NCBI GenBank assembly: GCA_001604105.1
Contig: LVAQ01000023.1
Span: 1-64,000, forward strand
Source: Clostridiales bacterium Firm_11
Lineage (GTDB): Bacteria > Bacillota > Clostridia > Christensenellales > Aristaeellaceae
Reading direction: 5' to 3'
Length of the DNA stretch: 64,000 nt
Position 1 is the first letter of the stretch. Each line of letters begins with the position of its first letter. A model generated the notes under the pieces. The model saw only the letters and a list, made by a program, of their open reading frames with translations. It had not been told where the DNA came from and searched no databases. Positions 34,584-43,417 of the stretch are shown here, in pieces. The translations under genes and the position numbers were made by a program.

Positions 34584-35504
34584 ATGACCTTACAACGCCG
34601 ATGGAAAACGCTGGCCGCGCTAATGATGCTTTTATTGGCGGCGGCAGTGTTAACAGGCTGCAACACATCCGATTACGCGGAAAGCGGCAAAAAGATCATC
34701 CCCGCCGCCACACTTCAGGAATACTTGGGCAAAGAGAACGTCGTACTCGTGGATATGCAGGCTGCCGACGCATACGCCGCGGCCCATATCGCGGGCGCCG
34801 TGAACATTACCCAGGAAGATATCGTGATCAGCGTTCCTGTCAAGAACATGCTCACCTCCAAAAACAAAATCCAGAAATTGCTCAGCGAGAAGGGAATCGC
34901 AAATGATTCCATCATCATAGCCTACGATGATAACCGCATGGCGGCCGCGCGTTTCTTTTGGACCATGCTCATGTATGGCAATGAAAACGTTCTGGTCGTC
35001 GACGGCGGCCTTGACGCTATCCGCAGTGCCGGTATCCCCTTGACCGATGACGTCGTTGAACCGATGCCCACCGAGTATATCGCGGGTGAAAAGGATACGC
35101 GTTGGCTAGCAACCGCCGAGGATGTGCTGCTGCAGGTGAATGAACCCAATCAAAACGTTATTCTGCTGGATGTACGAACCGAGGCGGAATATGCTTCCGG
35201 CGGCAAAGTCCCCTCTTCCCTCATCTGGGACTACGCCAACGTTTTTTATCAGGATGGCACCTTCAAGGATACTCAGACGAGCCGCATCAATTTCATTGAA
35301 CTGGGCATCCGTCCGGAAAACGAGACCATCCTCTATTGCCAGACTTCCATGCGTGCCGCGCCCGTTTTCCTTCGGTTGTATGACGCGGGTTATCGAAACA
35401 TCAGGATCTATGACGGCGCGTATCTGGAATGGTCGCAAAACCCCAGTTACCCAATCGATATGCCTTCGGGCATCGTCGCACCCAGTAACAAGGACGCATC
35501 CTAA
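34584..35504 (+). CDS. Lipoprotein double-rhodanese sulfurtransferase, SseA-like
   Basis: The 306-residue protein has a lipoprotein signal (AAAVLTGC, lipid Cys26) and two rhodanese domains. The first (about 37-155) lacks the active cysteine: AYDDNRMAAAR carries Asp at that place, as usual for the structural half. The second (about 175-292) has Cys252 in YCQTSMRAA, the sulfur-accepting residue. It should sit on the outer face of the membrane and handle thiosulfate or another sulfane donor. GGAGGAG precedes the ATG, and a second exported rhodanese follows after 27 bases. Confidence 0.9.
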   Translation: MTLQRRWKTLAALMMLLLAAAVLTGCNTSDYAESGKKIIPAATLQEYLGKENVVLVDMQAADAYAAAHIAGAVNITQEDIVISVPVKNMLTSKNKIQKLLSEKGIANDSIIIAYDDNRMAAARFFWTMLMYGNENVLVVDGGLDAIRSAGIPLTDDVVEPMPTEYIAGEKDTRWLATAEDVLLQVNEPNQNVILLDVRTEAEYASGGKVPSSLIWDYANVFYQDGTFKDTQTSRINFIELGIRPENETILYCQTSMRAAPVFLRLYDAGYRNIRIYDGAYLEWSQNPSYPIDMPSGIVAPSNKDAS

Positions 35505-35531
35505 TCACACTACAAAAGGAGAGAAACCATC

Positions 35532-36434
35532 ATGAAAAAACTCTTGTCTCTGGCGCTATGCCTGGCTCTGCTCGCCTCGCTCTCCATTTTCACCTTCGCG
35601 CAGGCGGAAGTATCTCCCGTGGTCGCCGAAAAGGCGATGGCTTACTTTGCCACCTATGATGGCGCAAAATACACCATCAAAGTGCCTGATCTCTTCGCCA
35701 AGATTGACGCAGGCGAAGACATGCTGATTCTGGACATCCGCCAGCCGGACGCGTATGCTGAAGGTCACCTGGCGGGCGCCGTGAATGTGCCCTATGGCAT
35801 GACCATCGCCGAGAAACTGGCGAATATCCCCGATGATGTGCAGCTGTACATCTATTGCTATACCGGCCAGACCTCATCGCAGACCACCGCGCTGTTGAAT
35901 GTGGCGGGCAAGTTTGCGACCAACATACAGAGTGGCTATAACAACGGCATCTCCGCAACAGAGGGCTATGAAGCGTATATTACGACCGAAGCCGGCCCCG
36001 AGCTCACCACGGATGTCTACGATGTGGATCCCGATGTGCAGGCCGCCATTACCGCGTATTATGAGGATGTCGTAGCCAAAACCGGCACCGCCTTCGCCAA
36101 CAACAACTTCTCTCCCGATAGCCTCAATGAGGTTCTCGAAGCAGAACTGGACGATTACTTCATCTACTCCGTACGTCAAGCCGTTGATTTTGAAGCCGGC
36201 CATATCCAGGGCGCGGTAAACAATCCTTATTGCGCGGGCATGGAGCAAAATTTCGCGGCGCAGTTGCCGACTGATAAGAAGATCATCGTGTACTGCTACA
36301 GCGGCCAGACCGCATCCCAAACCATGGCAATCCTTCGTCTGCTGGGTTATGATGCTTACAACCTGAGCGGTGGCATGGGCAAAGAAGGCGGCTCCGGTTG
36401 GCTGGGCAAGGATTATCCTGTAACAACCGACTGA
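35532..36434 (+). CDS. Secreted double-rhodanese protein with two active sites
   Basis: The 300-residue protein has a signal peptide (to about residue 25, AQA) and no lipobox. Both rhodanese domains keep a cysteine in an unusual loop: Cys109 in YCYTGQTSSQ and Cys255 in YCYSGQTASQ. The near-identical loops suggest an internal duplication with both halves active. It likely carries or exchanges sulfane sulfur outside the membrane, together with the lipoprotein rhodanese just upstream. AGGAGAG precedes the ATG. Confidence 0.9.
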   Translation: MKKLLSLALCLALLASLSIFTFAQAEVSPVVAEKAMAYFATYDGAKYTIKVPDLFAKIDAGEDMLILDIRQPDAYAEGHLAGAVNVPYGMTIAEKLANIPDDVQLYIYCYTGQTSSQTTALLNVAGKFATNIQSGYNNGISATEGYEAYITTEAGPELTTDVYDVDPDVQAAITAYYEDVVAKTGTAFANNNFSPDSLNEVLEAELDDYFIYSVRQAVDFEAGHIQGAVNNPYCAGMEQNFAAQLPTDKKIIVYCYSGQTASQTMAILRLLGYDAYNLSGGMGKEGGSGWLGKDYPVTTD

Positions 36435-36463
36435 TCCACGCGCATATAACAAGCGATACCCAC

Positions 36464-36502
36464 AAACACCGTGTACTGCATCCCTTGCAGTGCACGGTGT
36501 TT
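36464..36502 (+). terminator. Terminator of the rhodanese operon
   Basis: AAACACCGTGTACTGCA pairs with TGCAGTGCACGGTGTTT (17 pairs, one wobble) around TCCCT. The stem's own TTT end followed by CTGT is the U-tract. It lies 30 bases past the rhodanese stop. Confidence 0.8.
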
Positions 36503-36677
36503 CTGTATGGTTATCATCTTCAAACTGCGAACATGCGCATCCGTCGTCTGCCGCTTTTCAACCATGACAGCGCAACGAATGTTTGACACAGCACGTTCGC
36601 ACTTGCAAACACGCCACATTACAACAGAGCGTTGCTCACGCGCATGAGCACATCCGCGCATTGTATCGCATCCTCAG

Positions 36678-37661
36678 TCACAGCAGCGTTTCATTTCCCC
36701 GTTCCTGCGCAGTTGAAAGCATGCGGTATTCTCTTGGCAGCAAACCGGTGGTTTTTCGAAACACACTGGCAAACCTGCCGCCCGAGCGGTACCCCACAGC
36801 ACGCGCCACCTGCGCCACCGCATATTCCGTATCGCACAGCATGCGTTGCGCCTTCTCCATTCGCTGCTGTTGCAGGTATTGCATCAGGCTACAGCTGTAT
36901 TCTTCGCGAAATGTTTTTTTAAGTTTTGTTTTACCCATACAGGCAAGATGGCATAGTGTGTCCAGGTCAAACTCGTCTTTCAAATGAGCGCGCAGATAAT
37001 GCGCCACATGCCGTATGCGTGCTTGATCCTCAACGCAAAGGCGGCAGTGCGCTGTACACCGCTGGCATCGCTGTGCAAAAACCCCCTCGGCAAAGTGTGC
37101 CAGAAGCTCCGTTGCTTTCGCATCATAATAAAGCCTGGCGGCGGCGCCATAGCCGTTATAATCCATCACCTGCCTCATCAGCAGCCGGATTTCCAACCTG
37201 CGGCGCATAAGCGTAGTCTCAATCCATGCATGATCCATGGCAGATGTACCGTGCTGTAACGATGTGCCAAGCTTGTATTGCAGATAAGCCCGGCTTGCTT
37301 CAAAGAGGATCAATCGTCCCGTTTCCATCCGCATCTTTGCTGATCCGTGCGGCATTTCCCGTATGCTTTTCAGCGGTGTTGCATCCTGCAATAAGCTGTT
37401 ACCAAGCGCGCAGGAAAGCACATCCCCTGCCTCGTCAATGGCGATTCTCCATCCATCCGGGTAAAGCCGCTGTGACGTAAGCACATGCTCACGATCTCGC
37501 ATGATCCTGAAGGAAAAGGCATCTGTGTGATTGTATGCCCAGCAGCATCCTTTCTGCGGTGCCTCCGCAGATTCAAAGCAGGGCATGGGGTTTTCCTGCG
37601 CAATTAACCCCTCGTTATGCGTAAAACCCAATTGTTCTAAGTGTTGATCCAGCTTCATCAT
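36678..37661 (-). CDS. AraC/PchR-type regulator with a four-cysteine cluster
   Basis: The 327-residue regulator has a C-terminal AraC domain (DTLCHLACMGKTKLKKTF and VAQVARAVGYRSGGRFASVF) that resembles PchR/YbtA, regulators of siderophore systems. Just before it, C199-x2-C202-x3-C206-x2-C209 forms a cluster that could bind iron-sulfur or another metal. ATG at 37661 follows GGAGAG. It is divergent from a two-gene ABC transporter of the YbtPQ/IrtAB kind and probably controls it according to metal or ligand state. Confidence 0.86.
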   Translation of the reverse strand: MMKLDQHLEQLGFTHNEGLIAQENPMPCFESAEAPQKGCCWAYNHTDAFSFRIMRDREHVLTSQRLYPDGWRIAIDEAGDVLSCALGNSLLQDATPLKSIREMPHGSAKMRMETGRLILFEASRAYLQYKLGTSLQHGTSAMDHAWIETTLMRRRLEIRLLMRQVMDYNGYGAAARLYYDAKATELLAHFAEGVFAQRCQRCTAHCRLCVEDQARIRHVAHYLRAHLKDEFDLDTLCHLACMGKTKLKKTFREEYSCSLMQYLQQQRMEKAQRMLCDTEYAVAQVARAVGYRSGGRFASVFRKTTGLLPREYRMLSTAQERGNETLL

Positions 37662-37769
37662 CGTACCAGACTCTCCATGTGCAGGTAAGCCGTATTGTTG
37701 TGCCATTGGGACGCAAACCGCGCTGCAACGTTGATTATCTTCATCCGCTTGCATATACTGTTATCTGCT

Positions 37770-37787
37770 GGTTAGCATGCCTTAACC
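37770..37787. promoter_or_regulatory. Inverted repeat in the AraC/ABC divergent region
   Basis: GGTTAGCATGCCTTAACC has GGTTA/TAACC arms around a GCATGC core. It lies between the regulator and transporter starts and is a candidate operator; no clear -35/-10 pair was identified beside it. Confidence 0.3.
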
Positions 37788-37911
37788 ATTGTACAGCCGC
37801 CCGCTGTGAATGTCAAACCAAAGGGTGCAAAAACATAGCTGCCCTTGATGCACCTATGCGCACCCGTCTGATGCGATGAAAACAGCAAGTGAAAACGAAG
37901 GGAGTCTCCCC

Positions 37912-39735
37912 ATGAAACAGCGCCCACAAGAACAATCCGCCCCCAAGACAGGCTTGGCCAGGCTTATGGAGTTGGCCGCCACGCGAAAGCCATTGGTCAT
38001 CGCCTCCACGCTATTGGCTGCGTTGGCCGCAATCGCGGCATTCGTGCCTTATATTGCCATCTACCTTTTGGTACGGGATTTGCTACAGGTTTACCCGGCC
38101 TTTTCGACTTTGGATATGCAACGCACGTTATCGCTTGGCTGGCTTGCGTTCGGCGGGATTTTACTCAATATTATACTGTACTTTGCAGCGCTCATGTGCT
38201 CGCACCTTGCGGCTTTTGGCACACTGTACATCCTCAAAGTGCGTTTTGCCTCGCACCTGTCCAAGATTCCGCTTGGATATCATGTACTGTGGGGAAGCGG
38301 AAAGCTACGAAAAATCATGGATGAGAACATCGAGAAAATCGAGGGTTTCATCGCGCACCAGCTGCCGGATATCGTCGCCTCTCTGGTCGCGCCAATCGTA
38401 ATGGTTGTGATTTTGCTTTCCGTGGATTGGCGCATGGGCGCCGTCGCCATTCTCGGCATTGTGGTCGCTTTTGCAATCCAGATCAAAGCCTATGGCAACG
38501 AAGGCGCAAAAAAGATGATGGATAAGTACACCGTTGCCATGGATGATATGAACAACGCCGCTGTAGAGTATGTGCGCGGCATCACCGTGGTGAAGGCATT
38601 CGGTCAAACCGTATTTTCCCTGCGCCGCATGCACGATGCGATCCGCTCTTACACAAAAATGGTGATCCCCTACACGCTCAGCTGGGAAAACTACATGTCC
38701 GCATTTATGACCATTGTGAACAACATCTATCTGTTCGTCATTCCGGTGGGCATCCTCATAGGCCTTGGCGCGACAGATTACATCACCTACGCAAGCACTT
38801 TTCTCTTCTACCTGATATTTGTTCCCTCGATTGCCACAACCATGCTCAAAATCATGTATGTGACCAGCGGCGGTATGCAGATATCCGGCGGCGTCGAAAA
38901 AATGGATGAAATCCTCCATACGCCCGCGCTTCCCCAGCCGTCTGCTCCCAAGCGCGTTACGCAGCATGACGTCGCATTTGAGAACGTGAGCTTTGCCTAC
39001 CAAAACCAAAACCATGATGCGCTTTCAGATGTGTCTTTTGTTGCCAGGGAGGGGCAGATCACTGCGATTGTCGGGCCTTCCGGCGGCGGTAAAAGCACCA
39101 TAGCCCATTTAATCCCGCGTTTCTTCGATGTAACGGGCGGTCGTGTAACTGTCGGCGGCGTCGATGTGCGGGATATGACCAGTGATTATTTGATGCAAAA
39201 GGTGAGCTTTGTTTTTCAGGATGTTTTCCTGTTCAAGCAAACCATCATGGACAACATCCGCTTTGGCAACCAATCCGCAACCGATGCGCAGGTCATAGCG
39301 GCTGCCAAAGCCGCGCAATGCGATGATTTCATACAAAAGCTGCCGCAGCAGTACCATACGGTTATCGGCACCGAGGGCGTACACCTATCCGGGGGAGAGC
39401 GGCAGCGCATCGCCATTGCGCGTGCCATCGTGAAAGACGCACCCATCATCGTACTGGATGAAGCCACCGCCTTCTCTGACCCCGAGAATGAGTACCTGAT
39501 CCAACGCGCGTTTGAAAAGCTGATGAAGGGCAAGACTGTGATCATGATCGCGCACCGACTGTCCACCGTACGCAGTGCGAACCAAACCCTCGTGATCGAT
39601 CAAGGGCGCCTGGTGGAGCAAGGCACGCATGAGCAGTTGCTGGCCAATGGCGGCAGGTATAGCGCGCTTTGGCAGCAATACAACCAGACGCTAAGCTGGA
39701 AAATGACTCGAAAGGAGGCTTCCGCCAATGCCTAA
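37912..39735 (+). CDS. ABC transporter half, permease fused to ATPase (YbtP-like), first
   Basis: The 607-residue protein has an N-terminal six-helix membrane domain (about 25-310) and a C-terminal ATPase with Walker A GPSGGGKST near 388-396, signature LSGGERQRIAIARA and Walker B IIVLDEATAFSDPENE. The DEATAFSDPENE form is common in YbtPQ/IrtAB-like siderophore-uptake pairs, which use an exporter fold for import. AAGGGAG sets the start at 37912. It overlaps the second half gene by eight bases; the two should form a heterodimer. Substrate is unproven. Confidence 0.9.
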   Translation: MKQRPQEQSAPKTGLARLMELAATRKPLVIASTLLAALAAIAAFVPYIAIYLLVRDLLQVYPAFSTLDMQRTLSLGWLAFGGILLNIILYFAALMCSHLAAFGTLYILKVRFASHLSKIPLGYHVLWGSGKLRKIMDENIEKIEGFIAHQLPDIVASLVAPIVMVVILLSVDWRMGAVAILGIVVAFAIQIKAYGNEGAKKMMDKYTVAMDDMNNAAVEYVRGITVVKAFGQTVFSLRRMHDAIRSYTKMVIPYTLSWENYMSAFMTIVNNIYLFVIPVGILIGLGATDYITYASTFLFYLIFVPSIATTMLKIMYVTSGGMQISGGVEKMDEILHTPALPQPSAPKRVTQHDVAFENVSFAYQNQNHDALSDVSFVAREGQITAIVGPSGGGKSTIAHLIPRFFDVTGGRVTVGGVDVRDMTSDYLMQKVSFVFQDVFLFKQTIMDNIRFGNQSATDAQVIAAAKAAQCDDFIQKLPQQYHTVIGTEGVHLSGGERQRIAIARAIVKDAPIIVLDEATAFSDPENEYLIQRAFEKLMKGKTVIMIAHRLSTVRSANQTLVIDQGRLVEQGTHEQLLANGGRYSALWQQYNQTLSWKMTRKEASANA

Positions 39736-41479
39736 ACTCCAATCGATGCTGCTTTTGACCGATAAAGGCTACAAAGACCTCAAAAAGGCGATATTCGCCT
39801 GTACACTGACCAATCTATCCTTCATGTTCCCCTATATGGTCACCATTCAGCTTTTCACAGAGCTGATCAAACCGCTCATGGGCGGTTCGCTCTCCTTCCC
39901 GAGGCTGTGGATGTTGTTTGCGTTGGGTGTGCTGGCTGCGATCCTCGTCTTTTTTGCCAGCAAGAATGATTACCAGAAAACCTATGTCACCTCCTATATG
40001 GAGGCGGAGAATACACGCATCAGCGTTGCGGAGAAGATACGCCGCCTCCCCATGAGCTTCTTCAACACCAAAGATCTATCCGAATTGACCGCCAACATCA
40101 TGGCGGATTGCAGCACCACAGAACATGTGCTCAGCCACATTCTGCCGCAATTGTTTGCAAACGCCATATCCATTACGTTGATCTGCGTTATGCTGTCGCT
40201 GTTTGACTGGCGTATGTCCCTAGCTGTTTTTATCACATTGCCGTTATCTGTAGCGGTTATTTTCGTCAGCAAAAGGGTGCAGAATAAACTCAGCGAAAAG
40301 TTTGTGCGTGCCAAGCTGAAGGCGTCCGATCAGGTGCAGGAATACCTGGAGGGCATCAAGGTAATCAAAGCCTGCGGCTTGGATGGCGAAAAGTTTTCCG
40401 CGCTGGATAAAGCAATGCACCTGATGATGAAAATGGCCATTCGCCTGGAGTTTGTCACGGGAACCTTTGTTACAGGCTCACAAGCGCTACTGCAAGCGGG
40501 GGTTGGCTTAACGGTATTTGTCGGCGCGCAACTGCTCACCGGCGGCATGATAGAGCTGATTCCGCTGCTGATGTTTCTGTTGATCGTAGTCCGCATCTAT
40601 GGGCCAATTCTGGTGGAGTATACGCTGCTGCCAGAGCTGTTCCACCATATGGTGTCCACCCGAAGGATGCGCAAACTGATGAGCACCCCCATCATGGAAG
40701 GCGACACCACCGTACCGTTGAAATCCTGGGATATTACCTTTGAGAACGTATCCTTCCGCTATAACGAAAACGATAGCGATGAAACCATGGTTATCAACGA
40801 TCTGTCGGTCACCTTCCCCGCCAACGCCATCACGGCCTTGGTCGGACCCTCCGGCTGCGGCAAAAGCACCATCTCACGCTTGATTGCGCGGTTCTGGGAT
40901 GTCAATGCGGGCAGCATCAAAATCGGCGGGGTGGATGTGCGCTCCATGGACCCTGAACACCTGATGCGCTATATGGCTTTTGTATTCCAGGATGTCGTGT
41001 TGTTCAATGATACCGTGTACAACAACATTCGCATCGGGAATATGAACGCCACGGAAGAACAGGTGCTCTCCGCCGCCAAAGCGGCACGCTGCGACGAGTT
41101 TGTGCGCGGCATGCCAAATGGCTACCAGAGCATGCTTGGCGAGAATGGTCATACCTTATCCGGCGGAGAGCGGCAACGCATCTCCATTGCGCGCGCCCTG
41201 CTCAAGGATGCGCCCATTGTGCTTTTGGATGAGGCTACCGCATCGCTGGACCCGGAAAATGAAGTATACATCCAGCAAGCCATCAGCCAACTGATTGCCA
41301 ATAAAACCGTGATTGTGATCGCGCATCGGCTGCGTACCGTGGCGGATGCGGATCAGATCATCGTGCTGAATCAGGGCAGCCTTGCGGAGCAGGGTACGCA
41401 TGATGCACTAATGCAAAACGAGGGACTGTATCGCAAGCTCTTTGACATTCAGCAGGAAAGCATGGGCTGGAGCGTGTAA
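39728..41479 (+). CDS. ABC transporter half, permease fused to ATPase (YbtQ-like), second
   Basis: The 583-residue partner has the same layout: membrane domain (about 20-305), Walker A GPSGCGKST near 374-382, signature LSGGERQRISIARALL and Walker B IVLLDEATASLDPENE. AAAGGAGG lies inside the upstream gene's end. Both halves have complete catalytic motifs, so neither ATP site is visibly degenerate. With the PchR-like regulator next door, an iron-chelate or peptide role is likely but not shown. Confidence 0.9.
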   Translation: MPKLQSMLLLTDKGYKDLKKAIFACTLTNLSFMFPYMVTIQLFTELIKPLMGGSLSFPRLWMLFALGVLAAILVFFASKNDYQKTYVTSYMEAENTRISVAEKIRRLPMSFFNTKDLSELTANIMADCSTTEHVLSHILPQLFANAISITLICVMLSLFDWRMSLAVFITLPLSVAVIFVSKRVQNKLSEKFVRAKLKASDQVQEYLEGIKVIKACGLDGEKFSALDKAMHLMMKMAIRLEFVTGTFVTGSQALLQAGVGLTVFVGAQLLTGGMIELIPLLMFLLIVVRIYGPILVEYTLLPELFHHMVSTRRMRKLMSTPIMEGDTTVPLKSWDITFENVSFRYNENDSDETMVINDLSVTFPANAITALVGPSGCGKSTISRLIARFWDVNAGSIKIGGVDVRSMDPEHLMRYMAFVFQDVVLFNDTVYNNIRIGNMNATEEQVLSAAKAARCDEFVRGMPNGYQSMLGENGHTLSGGERQRISIARALLKDAPIVLLDEATASLDPENEVYIQQAISQLIANKTVIVIAHRLRTVADADQIIVLNQGSLAEQGTHDALMQNEGLYRKLFDIQQESMGWSV

Positions 41480-41512
41480 AAGGAATCCCAAACATAGAAC
41501 CCGCATAACAAA

Positions 41513-41550
41513 AGCGCGGCGCGCGAGGGGCATCCCTCACGCGCCGCGCT
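41513..41550. terminator. GC-rich hairpin after the ABC transporter pair
   Basis: AGCGCGGCGCGCGAGGG pairs with CCCTCACGCGCCGCGCT (17 pairs, one wobble) around GCAT. It lies 34 bases past the ABC stop codon. No good U-run follows on the plus strand, so termination is inferred from position and stem strength. Confidence 0.6.
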
Positions 41551-42041
41551 GCCTGTATAAACACCCCTGTGATGGGTGAGCGCCGTTCGTATCATTGCCA
41601 TCCAAGCGGCATCATCACATGCCGAAACCACTTGCGCGTAAGACACTCAAACTTCACCCAAACGCGCCAACACGTTTCACCGTTAGAAACCTGACAAGGG
41701 GTTTATTTCCATCCTGCCCTTTTGACAATCTTTACAGCAGCTGCTGGTGTTCATCACACGCCGCACCCCTGGCACGCACCCTGTACTGCGCATGTATCGC
41801 CCGCGATGCAACCCTTTTGCTCGCCTGCTCGTTATGCTGGCAGCATTGCGGCAAGCCATGCAAAGTTCGGGTTAAAGCAACTTCAGGCGATGATTCTAAA
41901 CCGCAGGTGCTTTGGCGAGCTCTCCCCATCCTTATCTGGGCGCATGGGTTTGCCTTTGCAATCCTTCAGCGCAGCAGGGGTACCGCATCGTTTCGGCAAA
42001 GAGCATGTCCAGCAGGAAAGTCTCCCGTGCAGCGCGCAAGC
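41551..42041. other. Intergenic stretch with no recognised gene
   Basis: About 490 bases between the ABC terminator and the rsmG stop hold several open frames, but none has a ribosome site or a recognisable protein. No RNA fold is apparent. It could be decayed coding sequence. Confidence 0.35.
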
Positions 42042-42770
42042 TTACAGCGGCGCTTTGGCGGGCAAGCCCGCTTTCCGCGGATAATCTGCTTGCGTGGGCT
42101 TTTCTTTTGGACAGTACATCACACAATGCCGCCAGTCCGGTTCGTCGGGCACGGTTACAGGTTTTACAACCAATGTGCCGCCGCCAAGCATCGCCGCGGC
42201 ACGGATGCCGGAAGCAGTTTCCTCCTCGGCCAAAGGTCCCTTGTAGCACAGTGCGTGGCCGCCCACGCGTACAAAGGGCAGCAGCAGTTCCATCAGCACC
42301 GGGGCCGGAGCTACGGCACGCGCAACCGACACCAAAAAGCGTTCGCGTAGTGCCGGCTGGTGCGCGGCTTCCTCCGCGCGCGCATGCATACAGCGCACAT
42401 TGCTAAGGCCGAGCGTATCGACAACCTCCTGCAAAAACCGTACGCGCTTATTCAGCGAATCCAAAAGCACGAACGATAAATCCGGTCGCGCAATGGCCAG
42501 CGGTAACCCGGGGAATCCCGCGCCGCTGCCTACATCAATCACATCCGCGTAATCTGGAAACAAACCTTCCAGCGCAAGCGGGGCAAGGCTATCCATGTAC
42601 AGGCGGGAAAGCGCCGTTGTGAGCGCCGTGTCTCCCGTCAGGTTCATGCGCGTGTTCCAATCGCAAAGCAATACATGGTACTGCGCCAATCGCCGAGCCG
42701 CTTTGCCGTCAATGGGCACCGCCAGCTTGGCAAGGCTTTCCGTAAAAGCATCCTGTATCTGCGATGCCAT
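42042..42770 (-). CDS. rsmG: 16S rRNA m7G527 methyltransferase
   Basis: The 242-residue enzyme methylates N7 of G527 in 16S rRNA using S-adenosylmethionine. The cofactor loop is VIDVGSGAGFPGLPLAIARP near residues 69-88, followed by LLDSLNKRVRFL; the N-terminal NLTGDTAL matches the family NLT motif. The start shares one base with the stop of the SanA-like gene (TGATG), so 42770 is used and the longer frame rejected. It ends the radC, sanA-like, rsmG operon. Confidence 0.95.
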   Translation of the reverse strand: MASQIQDAFTESLAKLAVPIDGKAARRLAQYHVLLCDWNTRMNLTGDTALTTALSRLYMDSLAPLALEGLFPDYADVIDVGSGAGFPGLPLAIARPDLSFVLLDSLNKRVRFLQEVVDTLGLSNVRCMHARAEEAAHQPALRERFLVSVARAVAPAPVLMELLLPFVRVGGHALCYKGPLAEEETASGIRAAAMLGGGTLVVKPVTVPDEPDWRHCVMYCPKEKPTQADYPRKAGLPAKAPL

Positions 42771-43417
42771 CACAAATTCAACCCCACATATTTCACCAAC
42801 CAGTATTTTACCCATGCCAACGCTTCACGCCCATGGTTCTGCGTCCAAAACTCAAAATCCGGCTTACAAAGGCTACCGGCGCCCTGCGGCGTAAAGCCTG
42901 CGTCCTTGGCAATTTCCAGAGCACGCGGCAGGTGATAATCGCTGGTCACAATCAGCGGACTGGTCAGTCCCAACCCATCCAGAATCTCCTTGGCGTTCTC
43001 CATGTTCTGGCGCGTATCCGTGCTGAACGAATCCGTATAGATCAAATCCGCGGGCACCCCATCCGCCACCAGCAAATCACGCATAACGTCCGCCTCCGGG
43101 CGCGGTTCATTTGCGCCCTGCGCGCCACACACCACAATCACGCTGGGGGAAGCCTGGTACATCTCCAGCGCCTTATCCAGCCGCAGGCGCAACTGTACCG
43201 AAGGCTCCCCATCCGGCTTAACCTGCGCGCCCAATACTATTATGGCGTCATACACGCCGGGCGCAGGCACCGTAACCTCTCGATAGCAGACATAGGCTAC
43301 AAGCCCGCCATAGACAAGCGCCCCAAGCGCCAGCAAAAGCGCGATCACGCGCAATACCCGCACACCCAGCGGGCGTTTCCTCTTTGCATTTCCCTTGTGT
43401 TGTTCATGGTTTATCAT
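42770..43417 (-). CDS. SanA/YdcF-type (DUF218) membrane-anchored protein
   Basis: The 215-residue protein has one N-terminal membrane helix (about 20-45) and a DUF218 domain with the family's YDAIIVLGAQVKPDGEPS (near 57-74), SDYHLPRAL and a TDTRQNMENA segment. SanA and ElyC members are linked to envelope or peptidoglycan precursor metabolism, but their reaction is unresolved. The start overlaps the radC stop as ATGA. Confidence 0.88.
   Translation of the reverse strand: MINHEQHKGNAKRKRPLGVRVLRVIALLLALGALVYGGLVAYVCYREVTVPAPGVYDAIIVLGAQVKPDGEPSVQLRLRLDKALEMYQASPSVIVVCGAQGANEPRPEADVMRDLLVADGVPADLIYTDSFSTDTRQNMENAKEILDGLGLTSPLIVTSDYHLPRALEIAKDAGFTPQGAGSLCKPDFEFWTQNHGREALAWVKYWLVKYVGLNL

Noticed and set aside
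41595..42350. A 251-residue plus-strand open frame
   Set aside because: It has no ribosome site, unusual composition and runs antisense into rsmG.
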